From contig LVAM01000019.1 in the NCBI GenBank assembly GCA_001604005.1, forward strand, positions 274,754 to 338,753: 64,000 nucleotides of DNA, given 5' to 3'. The position numbers and the translations under genes are program-made. Source of the stretch: Clostridiales bacterium Firm_07 (lineage in GTDB: Bacteria; Bacillota; Clostridia; Oscillospirales; CAG-272). Of the stretch, positions 1 to 8,603 are shown one piece after another; within the stretch, counting starts at the first letter, position 1, and each line of letters begins with the position of its first letter. Under the pieces are notes generated by a model that saw only the letters and a program-made list of their open reading frames with translations, did no database searches and was not told the DNA's origin.

Positions 1-3000
1 CGCCTTGCCAACCGCACTTTTCGCGTGCTGGGCGGTCTCTCTTATCGCGCCGCAACGCCCCCCGTGGCGGCGCTTATGATGTGGCGCACCCTTGTTGCGC
101 TCTCGGGCGATTTGCTCCTTTACGGCAAAGACGCCGCGTGCAGCAGCGCATTTTGCGATAAAATGCTCGCCACCCACGCCCAGATGAAAGCGTACGGCAT
201 TTCGCCCGAAATCTTGCTTGAAACCGCGAAAAAACTCTCCCCCGAAGAGCCGCTCGCAAAAAAACTGACGGACATCGCCACGGTGCTTTCCGCATTTGAA
301 AGCGATCTCTCGGTTCGTTACGACGACGCGTCGGACGACCTTTCTCGCCTTTTTGATCTGCTCTCCGGAAAAGAAGGTCAAGCCCTTTTCTCCGAAACCT
401 CTGTTTTTGTGGATTCTTTTACCGATTTTACGAAACAGGAATTGAACATTCTGAACGCGCTGATGCGCGCCGCGCCGGATTTTACGGTCTCTTTCCCGCT
501 CTCCTCGCCCGAAGAGCGCGGCGTCCATCTCTCGCTGCCGCTTGCCACACACCGAAAATTAAAGCGCATGGCGGAAGAACTCGACATTCCGATCAAAATC
601 GCATACCCCACCGAGGTCGAGGAAGAAACCGCCGTCACCTATCTTGCGAAAAATCTCTTTTCGCCCGATGCCGCGCCGATGACGGACGCTTTGACAAAAA
701 GCGGCGCCGTTCGGCTTTGTCGGGCGACTTCCCCTTTTGAGGAAGCCACGCACGCCGTTTCGGTGATCCACCGCCTTGTGCGCGAGGGCGCACATTACCG
801 CGATATCGCGATCGTGGTGCGAAGCGCCGACAAGTGGCGCGGGATCTTGGACGCCGCACTGGAACGGGAAGGCATTCCCTTCTTCCTTTCCGAAAAAACC
901 GACGTCTCCGTGCGCCCTTTGATGAAAATGATTTTGGAGATCTTTTTCATCAAACTGTACGACTGGCGCACCGAAGACGTGATCGAATATGTCAAAACCG
1001 GGCTGTGCGGCGTCACGGAAGACGACGCCGACGTTTTTGAGGAATATCTCTCGGTGTGGAAACCGCGCGGTGCGCGTGCGTTTGCCGCGCCGTTCACCAA
1101 AAATCCGGACGGCTATACCGACACGCTCTCGACACGCGGCAAAAACATTTTGGATATTGCCAACCGTGTGCGCGAAACGCTGACCGCAAAACTCTCGCCG
1201 TTTTTTGCGGCGCTGGACAAGGCGCCAAACGCGCGGGCGTGCTGTCAGGCGCTTGCAAAGCTTCTTGATACGCTGCACATCCCCGACACTCTGCAAAACG
1301 AAGCAAAAGCCGCGCTTGCCGCGGGCGAGCGCAGAGAAGCGGAAGAACTCTCCCGCCTTTACGGCGTGGTGCTGGACGCGCTGGAAGGGATCGCGGACGC
1401 CATCGGCGACGACGTGCTCTCGCCGGAGGAATTTTATCGCGCGATCACGATCGTTTTTTCGCGCACCGACATCGGTTCCATTCCCACCGCCGCCGACGAG
1501 GTGACGTTGGGCGAGGCTTCTATGATGCGCGCGGGACACCCGCGCTTTGTGCTGATCCTCGGATTAAATGAAGGCGAATTTCCGAAAAACGTGCGTGACG
1601 ACGGACTGATCGACGGTATGGAAAAAGAGCGCCTTGAAGATTTGGGGCTTTCTCTGCCGCAAAACGAGGCGGATCTCTCCTCCGCGGAATTTTTCTATGT
1701 CTTTCGTGCCTTTTCCTCGCCGCGGGAAGCGCTTTTCCTCTCTTCTTCCGACTTTTCCGCAACCGGCGCGGCGCTTGCTCCCTCGATTGCCTTTGAACGC
1801 GCGAAGTTTTTGTTGGGCATGGAAGAAACGCCGCGCTTTGATACCGCAAATCCCCGTTCGTACGTCTACACACCGCAAGGCGCGCTCGAACACTTCGACG
1901 CGTTCCGCGCCGCCGACGCCGACAAACTCCGCGCGCTTCTCGAAGAGCGCGGCGTCGCCGCCGCCAAAATGTTGACGCGTCCCGCCGTGCAAAAGCACGA
2001 CGAGATCAGCAAAGACGCGGCGGAAAGGCTTTTCAAGGAGCGCGCGATCAGCCCCACGCAATTGGAAAAATTTGCCGGTTGCCGCTTTGCCTATTATTGT
2101 CAATACGTTCTGCGCTTGCGCGAAGAAGCAGACGATGCCTTTGACTCTTCCGCCGTCGGCACTGTCGTTCATGCCGTTCTGGAACGCTTTTTCCGCCGTC
2201 TGCTCGAGAAAGGCATTCCGTTCGGGGAATGCGACAAGAAGATGCGGCGGGAATTGATCGGAAAACTCAGTCAAGAATATCTCGCTGATTTGACCGAAAA
2301 GGGCTATACGCCCTCTCCCCGCACGCTGGCGCTTTATACACGCGCCGAAATGATGGCGGATGTCGCCGCGGCAAGCGTGCTTGAAGAATTGAAAAACGGA
2401 GATTTTTCCCCCGTGGCGCTGGAATACGTATTAAAAGACGCTGCGCTGAAAAACGGCAACACCACCGTGACGCTTGCGGGAAAGATCGACCGCGTGGATC
2501 TGTGGAAAGATCCGAGCGGACGTGTTTTCGTGCGCGTGGTGGATTATAAAACCGGCGACATAACCTTTTCGTCAGAGGCGTTGCAAGAGGGCTTCTCTAT
2601 GCAGATGCCCCTGTATCTTTTCTCGCTTTGCCGCACGAAAAATGCCGAACTCTGCCGCCTTGCGGGACTGCCCGAGGACACGGAGTTTTTACCCGCCGCC
2701 GTCACGTATCTCTCCGCCAAAGTTTCCTCCGAACAGACGCTGGGATCCAAGGATCCGGAAGCCGCTCTTGACGACGCCGTCGCCCGCATCAAACGAAGCG
2801 GCGTTCTGCTCGGCGACGACGCGGTATACACGGCGCTCAATAAAGGAAAAGCAAAAAACGGTTGTGAAATTTGGAACGCACGGGACTTTGCCGATATGTT
2901 TGATACGCTGGAAAAATCGGTATCACGCATTTACGACGATATGAAAAGCGGCGCGGCGACGGCAGAACCGCACGCACACGGAAAGGAACTCCCCTGTCAA

Positions 3001-3051
3001 TACTGCTCGTTTAAGGCGATCTGCCGCTTGGCGATCCCGGCAAGGAGGTGA
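1..3051 (+). CDS. addB: AddB/RexB, ATP-dependent nuclease subunit B (5' partial)
   Basis: Subunit B of the AddAB helicase-nuclease that processes double-strand breaks and loads RecA. The reading frame is open from base 1 (RLANRTF before the listed GTG at 25), so the gene starts upstream of the window; 1008 to 1016 codons are present against about 1150 usual. The C-terminal half carries the PD-(D/E)XK nuclease region (RVVDYKTGDI), and the family's iron-sulfur cysteines are visible: one in FAGCRFAYYC and the trio in LPCQYCSFKAIC near the end. It is followed four bases later by addA with a GGAGG ribosome site inside the addB tail, so the two are translationally linked. Confidence 0.95.
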   Translation, partial: RLANRTFRVLGGLSYRAATPPVAALMMWRTLVALSGDLLLYGKDAACSSAFCDKMLATHAQMKAYGISPEILLETAKKLSPEEPLAKKLTDIATVLSAFESDLSVRYDDASDDLSRLFDLLSGKEGQALFSETSVFVDSFTDFTKQELNILNALMRAAPDFTVSFPLSSPEERGVHLSLPLATHRKLKRMAEELDIPIKIAYPTEVEEETAVTYLAKNLFSPDAAPMTDALTKSGAVRLCRATSPFEEATHAVSVIHRLVREGAHYRDIAIVVRSADKWRGILDAALEREGIPFFLSEKTDVSVRPLMKMILEIFFIKLYDWRTEDVIEYVKTGLCGVTEDDADVFEEYLSVWKPRGARAFAAPFTKNPDGYTDTLSTRGKNILDIANRVRETLTAKLSPFFAALDKAPNARACCQALAKLLDTLHIPDTLQNEAKAALAAGERREAEELSRLYGVVLDALEGIADAIGDDVLSPEEFYRAITIVFSRTDIGSIPTAADEVTLGEASMMRAGHPRFVLILGLNEGEFPKNVRDDGLIDGMEKERLEDLGLSLPQNEADLSSAEFFYVFRAFSSPREALFLSSSDFSATGAALAPSIAFERAKFLLGMEETPRFDTANPRSYVYTPQGALEHFDAFRAADADKLRALLEERGVAAAKMLTRPAVQKHDEISKDAAERLFKERAISPTQLEKFAGCRFAYYCQYVLRLREEADDAFDSSAVGTVVHAVLERFFRRLLEKGIPFGECDKKMRRELIGKLSQEYLADLTEKGYTPSPRTLALYTRAEMMADVAAASVLEELKNGDFSPVALEYVLKDAALKNGNTTVTLAGKIDRVDLWKDPSGRVFVRVVDYKTGDITFSSEALQEGFSMQMPLYLFSLCRTKNAELCRLAGLPEDTEFLPAAVTYLSAKVSSEQTLGSKDPEAALDDAVARIKRSGVLLGDDAVYTALNKGKAKNGCEIWNARDFADMFDTLEKSVSRIYDDMKSGAATAEPHAHGKELPCQYCSFKAICRLAIPARR

Positions 3052-3055
3052 CGAA

Positions 3056-6000
3056 ATGGCAGACAAAAAACGCGTTTTTACCCCCGCACAGCAAAGCGCC
3101 GTGGATACCGCCGGCAAGACATTGCTCGTTTCCGCCGCCGCCGGCTCCGGCAAAACCGCCGTTCTGACCGCGCGCATCATATCCTTGCTGACCGATCCCG
3201 AAAATCCCGTCAACATCTCTCGCCTTTTGGTCGTCACCTTCACCCGTTCCGCCGCGGCGGAACTCGGCACGCGCATCCGCGCCGCGCTGACGGAAGCACT
3301 TGCGAAAGATCCGACGAACGAGCGCCTGTTGAAGCAGTTGACTTTGTTCGGCAGTGCCCGCATTTCCACCATTGATTCTTTTTATCTCGATCTTGTGCGC
3401 ACGCATTTCGACGCGGTCGGGTTCCCCCCCTCTTTCCGCATTGCGGATCCCGCGGAGCTCGAATCTCTCAAACGTCGGGTGATGAACGAGACCGTTGACG
3501 CCATGTACCGCGACGAACCGGATTTTCCGATGTTGGCGGATATTCTCTGCGCTCTGAAAAGCGAAGATTCGCTCACGAAGAATTTGTGCGAACTCTGCGA
3601 CAAATTCCTTGCTCTGCCCGAATCCATCGAACTTTTGCACACATCCGCCGACGATCTCGACAAGAACGCGACCAACGTATGGCATCGGCACTTTTTTGAG
3701 GAAATGGAGCAATTTGCCGCAAAAGAAATCGACTTTTTCACCTATACCCTGCAATATATCGAAAGTTTCCACGACCCGGATCGCACCAAAAAATATCAGC
3801 CTGTTCACGCCGAGCTGCTTGAGCGTTCAAAAAGGACTCTGCAATACGCGCAAGACAAAGACCTTGAAGGCTTACTCGGCGTGCTGACCGCTCCGATTTC
3901 CGCTTCCGTTTCGGGAAAAACAATTGCCGAACAACTGCCGGAGGAAAAGTTGCTGCTGGGCAAATTGTACGCTGTACATCGTAATGCTTATAAAGAACTG
4001 AGAGAGTTTTTGAGAAACTTTTCCCCCACGCTGATCCGGAGCGACGCCGCAAAAGAAGCGCGCGTACTGCGCGTTTTGTACAAGACGCTCTCCCGCTTTC
4101 TTGAAGCGCTCTTCGCGGAAAAGAAGACGCGTGGCATCTTTGATTTCAGCGACGTTGCGCGCGGCGCTTATGAGTTGCTGATCGACAAAAACGGAGAACC
4201 GACGCCGCTGGCGCGAGGAATACGCGATTCCTTTGACGGCATCTACATTGACGAATATCAAGACGTCAACGCGTTGCAGGACGCCACCTTCCGCGCGATC
4301 TCCAAAGAGGACAATCGCTTTATGGTGGGCGATATCAAGCAAAGCATTTATCGTTTCCGCCACGCGCGTCCGGATATTTTCGCCGACTATCGCAGGAAAT
4401 TCAAACCGCTCGGCGAAGCGGGCAACGAAAAAGAAGCGCTGATCTTTATGTCGGATTGTTTCCGGTGCGACCGCCCCGTGATCCATTTTTCCAACGCCGT
4501 TTTCAACTTTCTTTTCGGGAGCAGCAAAGAGAGTATCGGATACGACAGGGAAAACGACAATTTGAACTTCCCGAAAGAAAAAAAAGATCCCCCCGAATCT
4601 TTCCCCTGCCGCGTTCTGCTTTTGGAACATCAGGGAAACAAGGATGAGTGCAGACCGGCGGAAGCAAACTGCATCGCGCGGGAGATCGAAAATCTGCTGA
4701 AAAACGGCAAAAGAGCGGACGGACGACCGATCGAGCCCCGCGATATCGCCGTGCTCTTTCGGAAACACACTGCGACAAACGTTTTTCTTGCCAAAGCTCT
4801 TGAAGCGCGCGGAATCTCCTGTCAAGACAAAGACAGCACGCAGTTTTTCACCAGCCCCGAAGTACTGACGGTCTACGGATTTCTCGCCGCCATCCACAAT
4901 CCTTTCCGCGATGTGTTTCTTGCGGCGGCGCTCCGCTCGCCCTTTTTCGGCTTTACGCTGGAAGAGATCGTGCGTGTCCGTTCCGGCTCTGCAGACGTTT
5001 CGCTTTACGAATCGCTTTCCCGCTTTGAAAAGAGCGACGCGGCAAGCCCGCTTGCAAAGAAGGTGCGGGAGGCGCTCGCGCTCCTTTCCCGCTACCGCAA
5101 AATGGCGCGCACGCTCCCCACGGACGACCTTGTACGCGCGATCTACCGCGAGACGGCCCTGCTTTCGTTTACCGGCTATGAGGACGGTTCTTCTCCGAAA
5201 AAACGCCGCGCCAACTTGCGCCGTTTTTACGAATACGCCCGCAATTTCGAGCAAAGCGGCTTCAAGGGTTTGGGGCGCTTTATCACCTATCTTGAAGACA
5301 TTATGTCGAGCACAGAAGTGAATGTGGCAAACGGCAACAAAAACGCGGTCTCGATCCTGACGATACACGGCGCAAAAGGTTTGGAATTTCCGATCTGCAT
5401 TCTCGGCGACGCCGCGGACGATCTGAGTCCGAAAGAAAATAAAAAACTGCCGATCGCGATAGATCCGCGTCTCGGTTGCGCCGCAAAACTCTCAAACGCC
5501 GGTCCCATCTCCCGTGCGAAAACTTTTGAATACCATATTGCCGACGCCTATTTGGACAAACAAGCACGTGAAGAAGAGATGCGCATCCTTTATGTGGCAA
5601 TGACGCGCGCCATTGAACAATTGATCGTCGTCGCAACCGTGAAAAGCCGTGAAAAACAACTTTACGAGCAGTGCGACACGTGCGGACTTCCTCAAGAACT
5701 GTTTTACGGAAACGGAAACTCTTTTATCGAGTGGATCCTCACCGCTCTGTCGGCAAATCCTTGCCCGGAATGGGTAAAAGTAGAAAACGTCGAACTTCCC
5801 GTCGAAGAAGCGACGCCATCGGATCCTCCGACGCTTCTTGTTTCCGAGGCGGAACAAGGAGAAAACGCTTTGAAAACGTTTTTGTCCGAGCGCTTCGATT
5901 TCGTATATCCTTACGCGCACTTGACGCGTCTGCCGGCAAAGCTGTCGGTCTCCCGCCTCTCCCCCGTCGCGTTGGACGTATTTGACAGCGATCGCTGTGC

Positions 6001-6646
6001 GACTCCGCAGGATCTCGCGCCGGAAGATACCGAAAGGCTCCTGCACACTTTCACGCGCGAGGCGAATTTCGGTAAAAAAACGCCCTCTGCGGCGGAGCGC
6101 GGGACCGCCACGCACGAGTTTTTGCAATTTTGCGATTTTACACGTGTCCGACAAACCGGCGTCACCGCGGAACTTGCACGGCTGATCGAAGGGCGTTTTC
6201 TGCCCGAGCGTGCCGCCGACGCCGTGCGCGTCGATGAATTGGAGCGCTTCTTTGCAAGCGACTTTTTTGCCGCGCTCCAAAAAGCGAAAAGTTTGCACCG
6301 AGAAACGCGCTTTCACATTTTTCTCCCCGCCGCCTCCTTTACCGCGGACAAAACTTTCGCGGCGGAATTGGCAGGTGAAAAACTCCCCGTGCAAGGCGTG
6401 ATCGACGTTTTCTTTACGGATGAAACCGACGCGCTGATTTTGGCGGACTATAAAACCGACCGCCTCTCCGATTATGAAATGCGGAACCCCGCTGCCGCCG
6501 CCGAGACGCTCTCCCGCCGGCACGGACAGCAACTTGCTTACTACGCGTTGGCGCTTCGGGCGCTCACCGGGCACGCGCCGGACAAAGTGCTCATCTATTC
6601 TCTGCCGCTCGGCAAAGCTCTCCCCGTCACGCTCCCCGAAATCTAA
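3056..6646 (+). CDS. addA: AddA/RexA, ATP-dependent helicase/nuclease subunit A
   Basis: UvrD-like superfamily 1 helicase plus nuclease, partner of AddB in double-strand break repair. It is 1196 aa, the usual family length. Visible motifs: Walker A AAAGSGKTAVL near residue 25, helicase motif II YIDEYQDVNALQ near 400, a motif IV-type QSIYRFR, motif V ILTIHGAKGLEF near 770, and motif VI VAMTRA near 850. The C-terminal nuclease motif is LADYKTDRL near 1140. It starts at ATG 3056 behind AAGGAGGTGACGAA, and ends at a strong bidirectional terminator. No truncation or missing key residue was seen. Confidence 0.96.
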   Translation: MADKKRVFTPAQQSAVDTAGKTLLVSAAAGSGKTAVLTARIISLLTDPENPVNISRLLVVTFTRSAAAELGTRIRAALTEALAKDPTNERLLKQLTLFGSARISTIDSFYLDLVRTHFDAVGFPPSFRIADPAELESLKRRVMNETVDAMYRDEPDFPMLADILCALKSEDSLTKNLCELCDKFLALPESIELLHTSADDLDKNATNVWHRHFFEEMEQFAAKEIDFFTYTLQYIESFHDPDRTKKYQPVHAELLERSKRTLQYAQDKDLEGLLGVLTAPISASVSGKTIAEQLPEEKLLLGKLYAVHRNAYKELREFLRNFSPTLIRSDAAKEARVLRVLYKTLSRFLEALFAEKKTRGIFDFSDVARGAYELLIDKNGEPTPLARGIRDSFDGIYIDEYQDVNALQDATFRAISKEDNRFMVGDIKQSIYRFRHARPDIFADYRRKFKPLGEAGNEKEALIFMSDCFRCDRPVIHFSNAVFNFLFGSSKESIGYDRENDNLNFPKEKKDPPESFPCRVLLLEHQGNKDECRPAEANCIAREIENLLKNGKRADGRPIEPRDIAVLFRKHTATNVFLAKALEARGISCQDKDSTQFFTSPEVLTVYGFLAAIHNPFRDVFLAAALRSPFFGFTLEEIVRVRSGSADVSLYESLSRFEKSDAASPLAKKVREALALLSRYRKMARTLPTDDLVRAIYRETALLSFTGYEDGSSPKKRRANLRRFYEYARNFEQSGFKGLGRFITYLEDIMSSTEVNVANGNKNAVSILTIHGAKGLEFPICILGDAADDLSPKENKKLPIAIDPRLGCAAKLSNAGPISRAKTFEYHIADAYLDKQAREEEMRILYVAMTRAIEQLIVVATVKSREKQLYEQCDTCGLPQELFYGNGNSFIEWILTALSANPCPEWVKVENVELPVEEATPSDPPTLLVSEAEQGENALKTFLSERFDFVYPYAHLTRLPAKLSVSRLSPVALDVFDSDRCATPQDLAPEDTERLLHTFTREANFGKKTPSAAERGTATHEFLQFCDFTRVRQTGVTAELARLIEGRFLPERAADAVRVDELERFFASDFFAALQKAKSLHRETRFHIFLPAASFTADKTFAAELAGEKLPVQGVIDVFFTDETDALILADYKTDRLSDYEMRNPAAAAETLSRRHGQQLAYYALALRALTGHAPDKVLIYSLPLGKALPVTLPEI

Positions 6647-6647
6647 C

Positions 6648-6682
6648 AAAAAAGGCTGTCGCCGCGGCGACAGCCTTTTTTT
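6648..6682. terminator. Bidirectional intrinsic terminator between addA and the zinc-ribbon gene
   Basis: A GC-rich perfect inverted repeat (GGCTGTCGCC / GGCGACAGCC) is flanked by A-run and T-run, so it can end transcription of addA on the plus strand and of the converging minus-strand gene. Confidence 0.9.
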
Positions 6683-6686
6683 GTCT

Positions 6687-8186
6687 TTATGCTTTTTCCA
6701 GTTCGGAATCCAGGCGCACAAGCCCCGCAAACTGTCCGGTGAGATGCGAAAGGAGCACTCCGCCGAGTGCCAGCGCCGAGAAGAGCGTGTTCGTCGCGCC
6801 GAGCGTGCGCACACGCGCAATGGTCATATAGATAACGGTCAACGTGCCGTCGATGTCCGCAAAATCGACGTGCGCACCGACGGGTGACGCAATGAGAATG
6901 CCCAGCGTGAGCAAAACTTGCATACCGAGGAAGACAAAATACGGCACAAGTATGGTTTTCCGTATCCGCACCGAAAGTTTTTCCAACATTCGGTAATCAC
7001 ACTTCCGCTCATAAAGCGTTTCTTTTTTCAAGCGAAGCACGCGGATACCCGTCACCAAAACGGCGACGACCCCGTATACCAAGATCGGGATCTGCCAAAG
7101 GATCGAAAGTTTGAGCAACGCACCGCAAAGCGCGGTGAGATCGAGCCCGTTTTCTCTGTCCGCGATCATCGCCCAACCGGATTTTGAAAGTGCGGTAAGG
7201 TCTGCGAAGATCGCTCCCCAAACCGTTTCGCGGTTCAAATACCCGCCTATCGTTGTCACGGGCAGGAAGAAATACAGCACCACAACGGCGATCGCCATCG
7301 CGGAAAAGATCGCGACAATGCTCTTTTTCAGTTTAAAAGGCATTTTCCGGCACGGCACGAGCGGCAATACGATGTGGCAGGTCTTTGCGCGCGTGGCGGC
7401 GGAAAGCGCGGTGACGCGGCGCACAACGGGAAACAGGGTAAGGAAAAGGAAAGCCATCAGCAACATCGACTCCACCGACACGCCGACACGCGTCATCAAA
7501 CGGTCGGCGGCGTCAAAGCCGTTCGCAAAACCGTAACCGAGCCGCACAAAAGTGAGCGCCACGAGCGGCGCGAAAACGGCGCCGAGCCCGCCCCACAAAA
7601 GGAGATCGGTCATCACGCGGTTTTTAAGGATTCTTCCTCCGGAAAAGAGCAGAAGAACGCCCATCACGGCAGATAGAAAGATCAGGCAAACCGCCAACGC
7701 AACCGGAAAGATCGAAAAGCCGACCGAGCCGCCCGCCTTTAGAAAAGCAAGAGGCGTAAAAGTCTCAAACAGCGGCTCTTCGTCGCCCATCGCACCCGCC
7801 AACAACTCGGCGGTCGTGCCGGAGCCGAAAGCGGGAGAGATGAAAAAGGAAAACACGCGATAGAGATATATTTCCCCGCTCTCCGCCGTTTCAAGGATCT
7901 TTTCCCGAAAAACCACGAGAAAATCCAAAAATAGATAGGCAAGCGGCAAAAGGAAGGCGATTGAAGGGAAAAACACGGATTTAAACCCGATTTTGAGTGG
8001 CCGTTTGGCATATCGCCGAAACCCTTTGCGTTTTTTTTCGCCGGGTGCCTGCGCACCGTTTGCCGCCTGAATCGTTTCGGAAGGCGCCGATACCGTTTCT
8101 CCCGGGAAAACATCCGACATCATCGGTTTCCCGCAGTGCGGGCAAAACTTTGACGCGGATTCCGTTCCGCAATGCTTGCAAATCAT
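6687..8186 (-). CDS. Zinc-ribbon multi-pass membrane protein, function unknown
   Basis: 499 aa when started at the ATG at 8186, preceded by GGGAGG; the longer ORF in the track adds 37 residues that read through the promoter. It opens with a four-cysteine zinc ribbon (CKHCG...FCPHCG), a low-complexity linker, then about ten hydrophobic membrane segments to the C-terminus. This architecture is common in Clostridia for proteins of unknown role; no transporter or enzyme signature is recognisable. It is monocistronic, with its own TTGACA-17-TAACAT promoter and a shared terminator with addA. Confidence 0.75.
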   Translation of the reverse strand: MICKHCGTESASKFCPHCGKPMMSDVFPGETVSAPSETIQAANGAQAPGEKKRKGFRRYAKRPLKIGFKSVFFPSIAFLLPLAYLFLDFLVVFREKILETAESGEIYLYRVFSFFISPAFGSGTTAELLAGAMGDEEPLFETFTPLAFLKAGGSVGFSIFPVALAVCLIFLSAVMGVLLLFSGGRILKNRVMTDLLLWGGLGAVFAPLVALTFVRLGYGFANGFDAADRLMTRVGVSVESMLLMAFLFLTLFPVVRRVTALSAATRAKTCHIVLPLVPCRKMPFKLKKSIVAIFSAMAIAVVVLYFFLPVTTIGGYLNRETVWGAIFADLTALSKSGWAMIADRENGLDLTALCGALLKLSILWQIPILVYGVVAVLVTGIRVLRLKKETLYERKCDYRMLEKLSVRIRKTILVPYFVFLGMQVLLTLGILIASPVGAHVDFADIDGTLTVIYMTIARVRTLGATNTLFSALALGGVLLSHLTGQFAGLVRLDSELEKA

Positions 8187-8211
8187 CCAAGGCACCTCCC
8201 CTCTTCTTGTT

Positions 8212-8240
8212 ATGTTAACATATTTCAAGATTTTTGTCAA
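8212..8240 (-). promoter_or_regulatory. Sigma-A promoter of the zinc-ribbon membrane gene
   Basis: On the minus strand: TTGACA, 17-bp spacer ending TGT, then TAACAT. It lies 26 bases upstream of the chosen ATG, which supports that start over the longer ORF. Confidence 0.75.
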
Positions 8241-8294
8241 CAAAAAGCTTACAGAAAAAACGCCCCGTCCACGCGCCATTTCCCGTTTTTGACA

Positions 8295-8325
8295 CAAAAA
8301 GCGACGCCGCTTTTGCGGCGCCGCT
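8295..8325 (-). terminator. Terminator of tRNA-Thr
   Basis: Minus-strand hairpin (AGCGGCGCCGC / GCGGCGTCGCT with an AAAA loop) followed by TTTTTG, eight bases after the tRNA 3' end. Confidence 0.8.
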
Positions 8326-8332
8326 TCCCGAA

Positions 8333-8408
8333 TGGAGCTGCTAATCGGATTCGGACCGATGACCTCGTCATTACCAATGACGTGCTCTACCGACTGAGCT
8401 ATAGCAGC
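8333..8408 (-). tRNA. tRNA-Thr (anticodon GGT)
   Basis: Reverse complement gives a 76-nt cloverleaf with the CCA end encoded. The acceptor stem GCTGCTA pairs with TAGCAGC, the D arm holds AGCTCAGTCGGTAGAGC, the anticodon stem CGTCA/TGACG encloses loop TTGGTAA, and the T arm carries GGTCCGAATCC. Anticodon GGT reads the Thr codons ACC and ACT. Confidence 0.97.
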
Positions 8409-8428
8409 GTTTTACGGTGACGAAAAGT

Positions 8429-8458
8429 ATTATAGCAAAAAGGCACGCATCTTGTCAA
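8429..8458 (-). promoter_or_regulatory. Consensus promoter of tRNA-Thr
   Basis: Minus strand TTGACA, 18-bp spacer, TATAAT; both hexamers are perfect. The -10 ends 20 bases before the mature tRNA 5' end. Confidence 0.85.
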
Positions 8459-8526
8459 GCCTTTTTGAAAAATTTTTCGGGCACAATACGCGAAAACACT
8501 TTTTTCGTCTCTTCCCCGCTTGATGG

Positions 8527-8555
8527 TTGACTTTTTTGTAAATTTATGCTATGAT
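8527..8555 (+). promoter_or_regulatory. Promoter of valS
   Basis: TTGACT, 17-bp spacer, TGC-extended TATGAT. The implied 5' leader is only about 40 nt, so there is no room for a T-box upstream of this synthetase gene. Confidence 0.85.
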
Positions 8556-8603
8556 TATACAATCATCCATTCGTCTATTTTTATAAGTTCGGGAGGCGCC
8601 GAT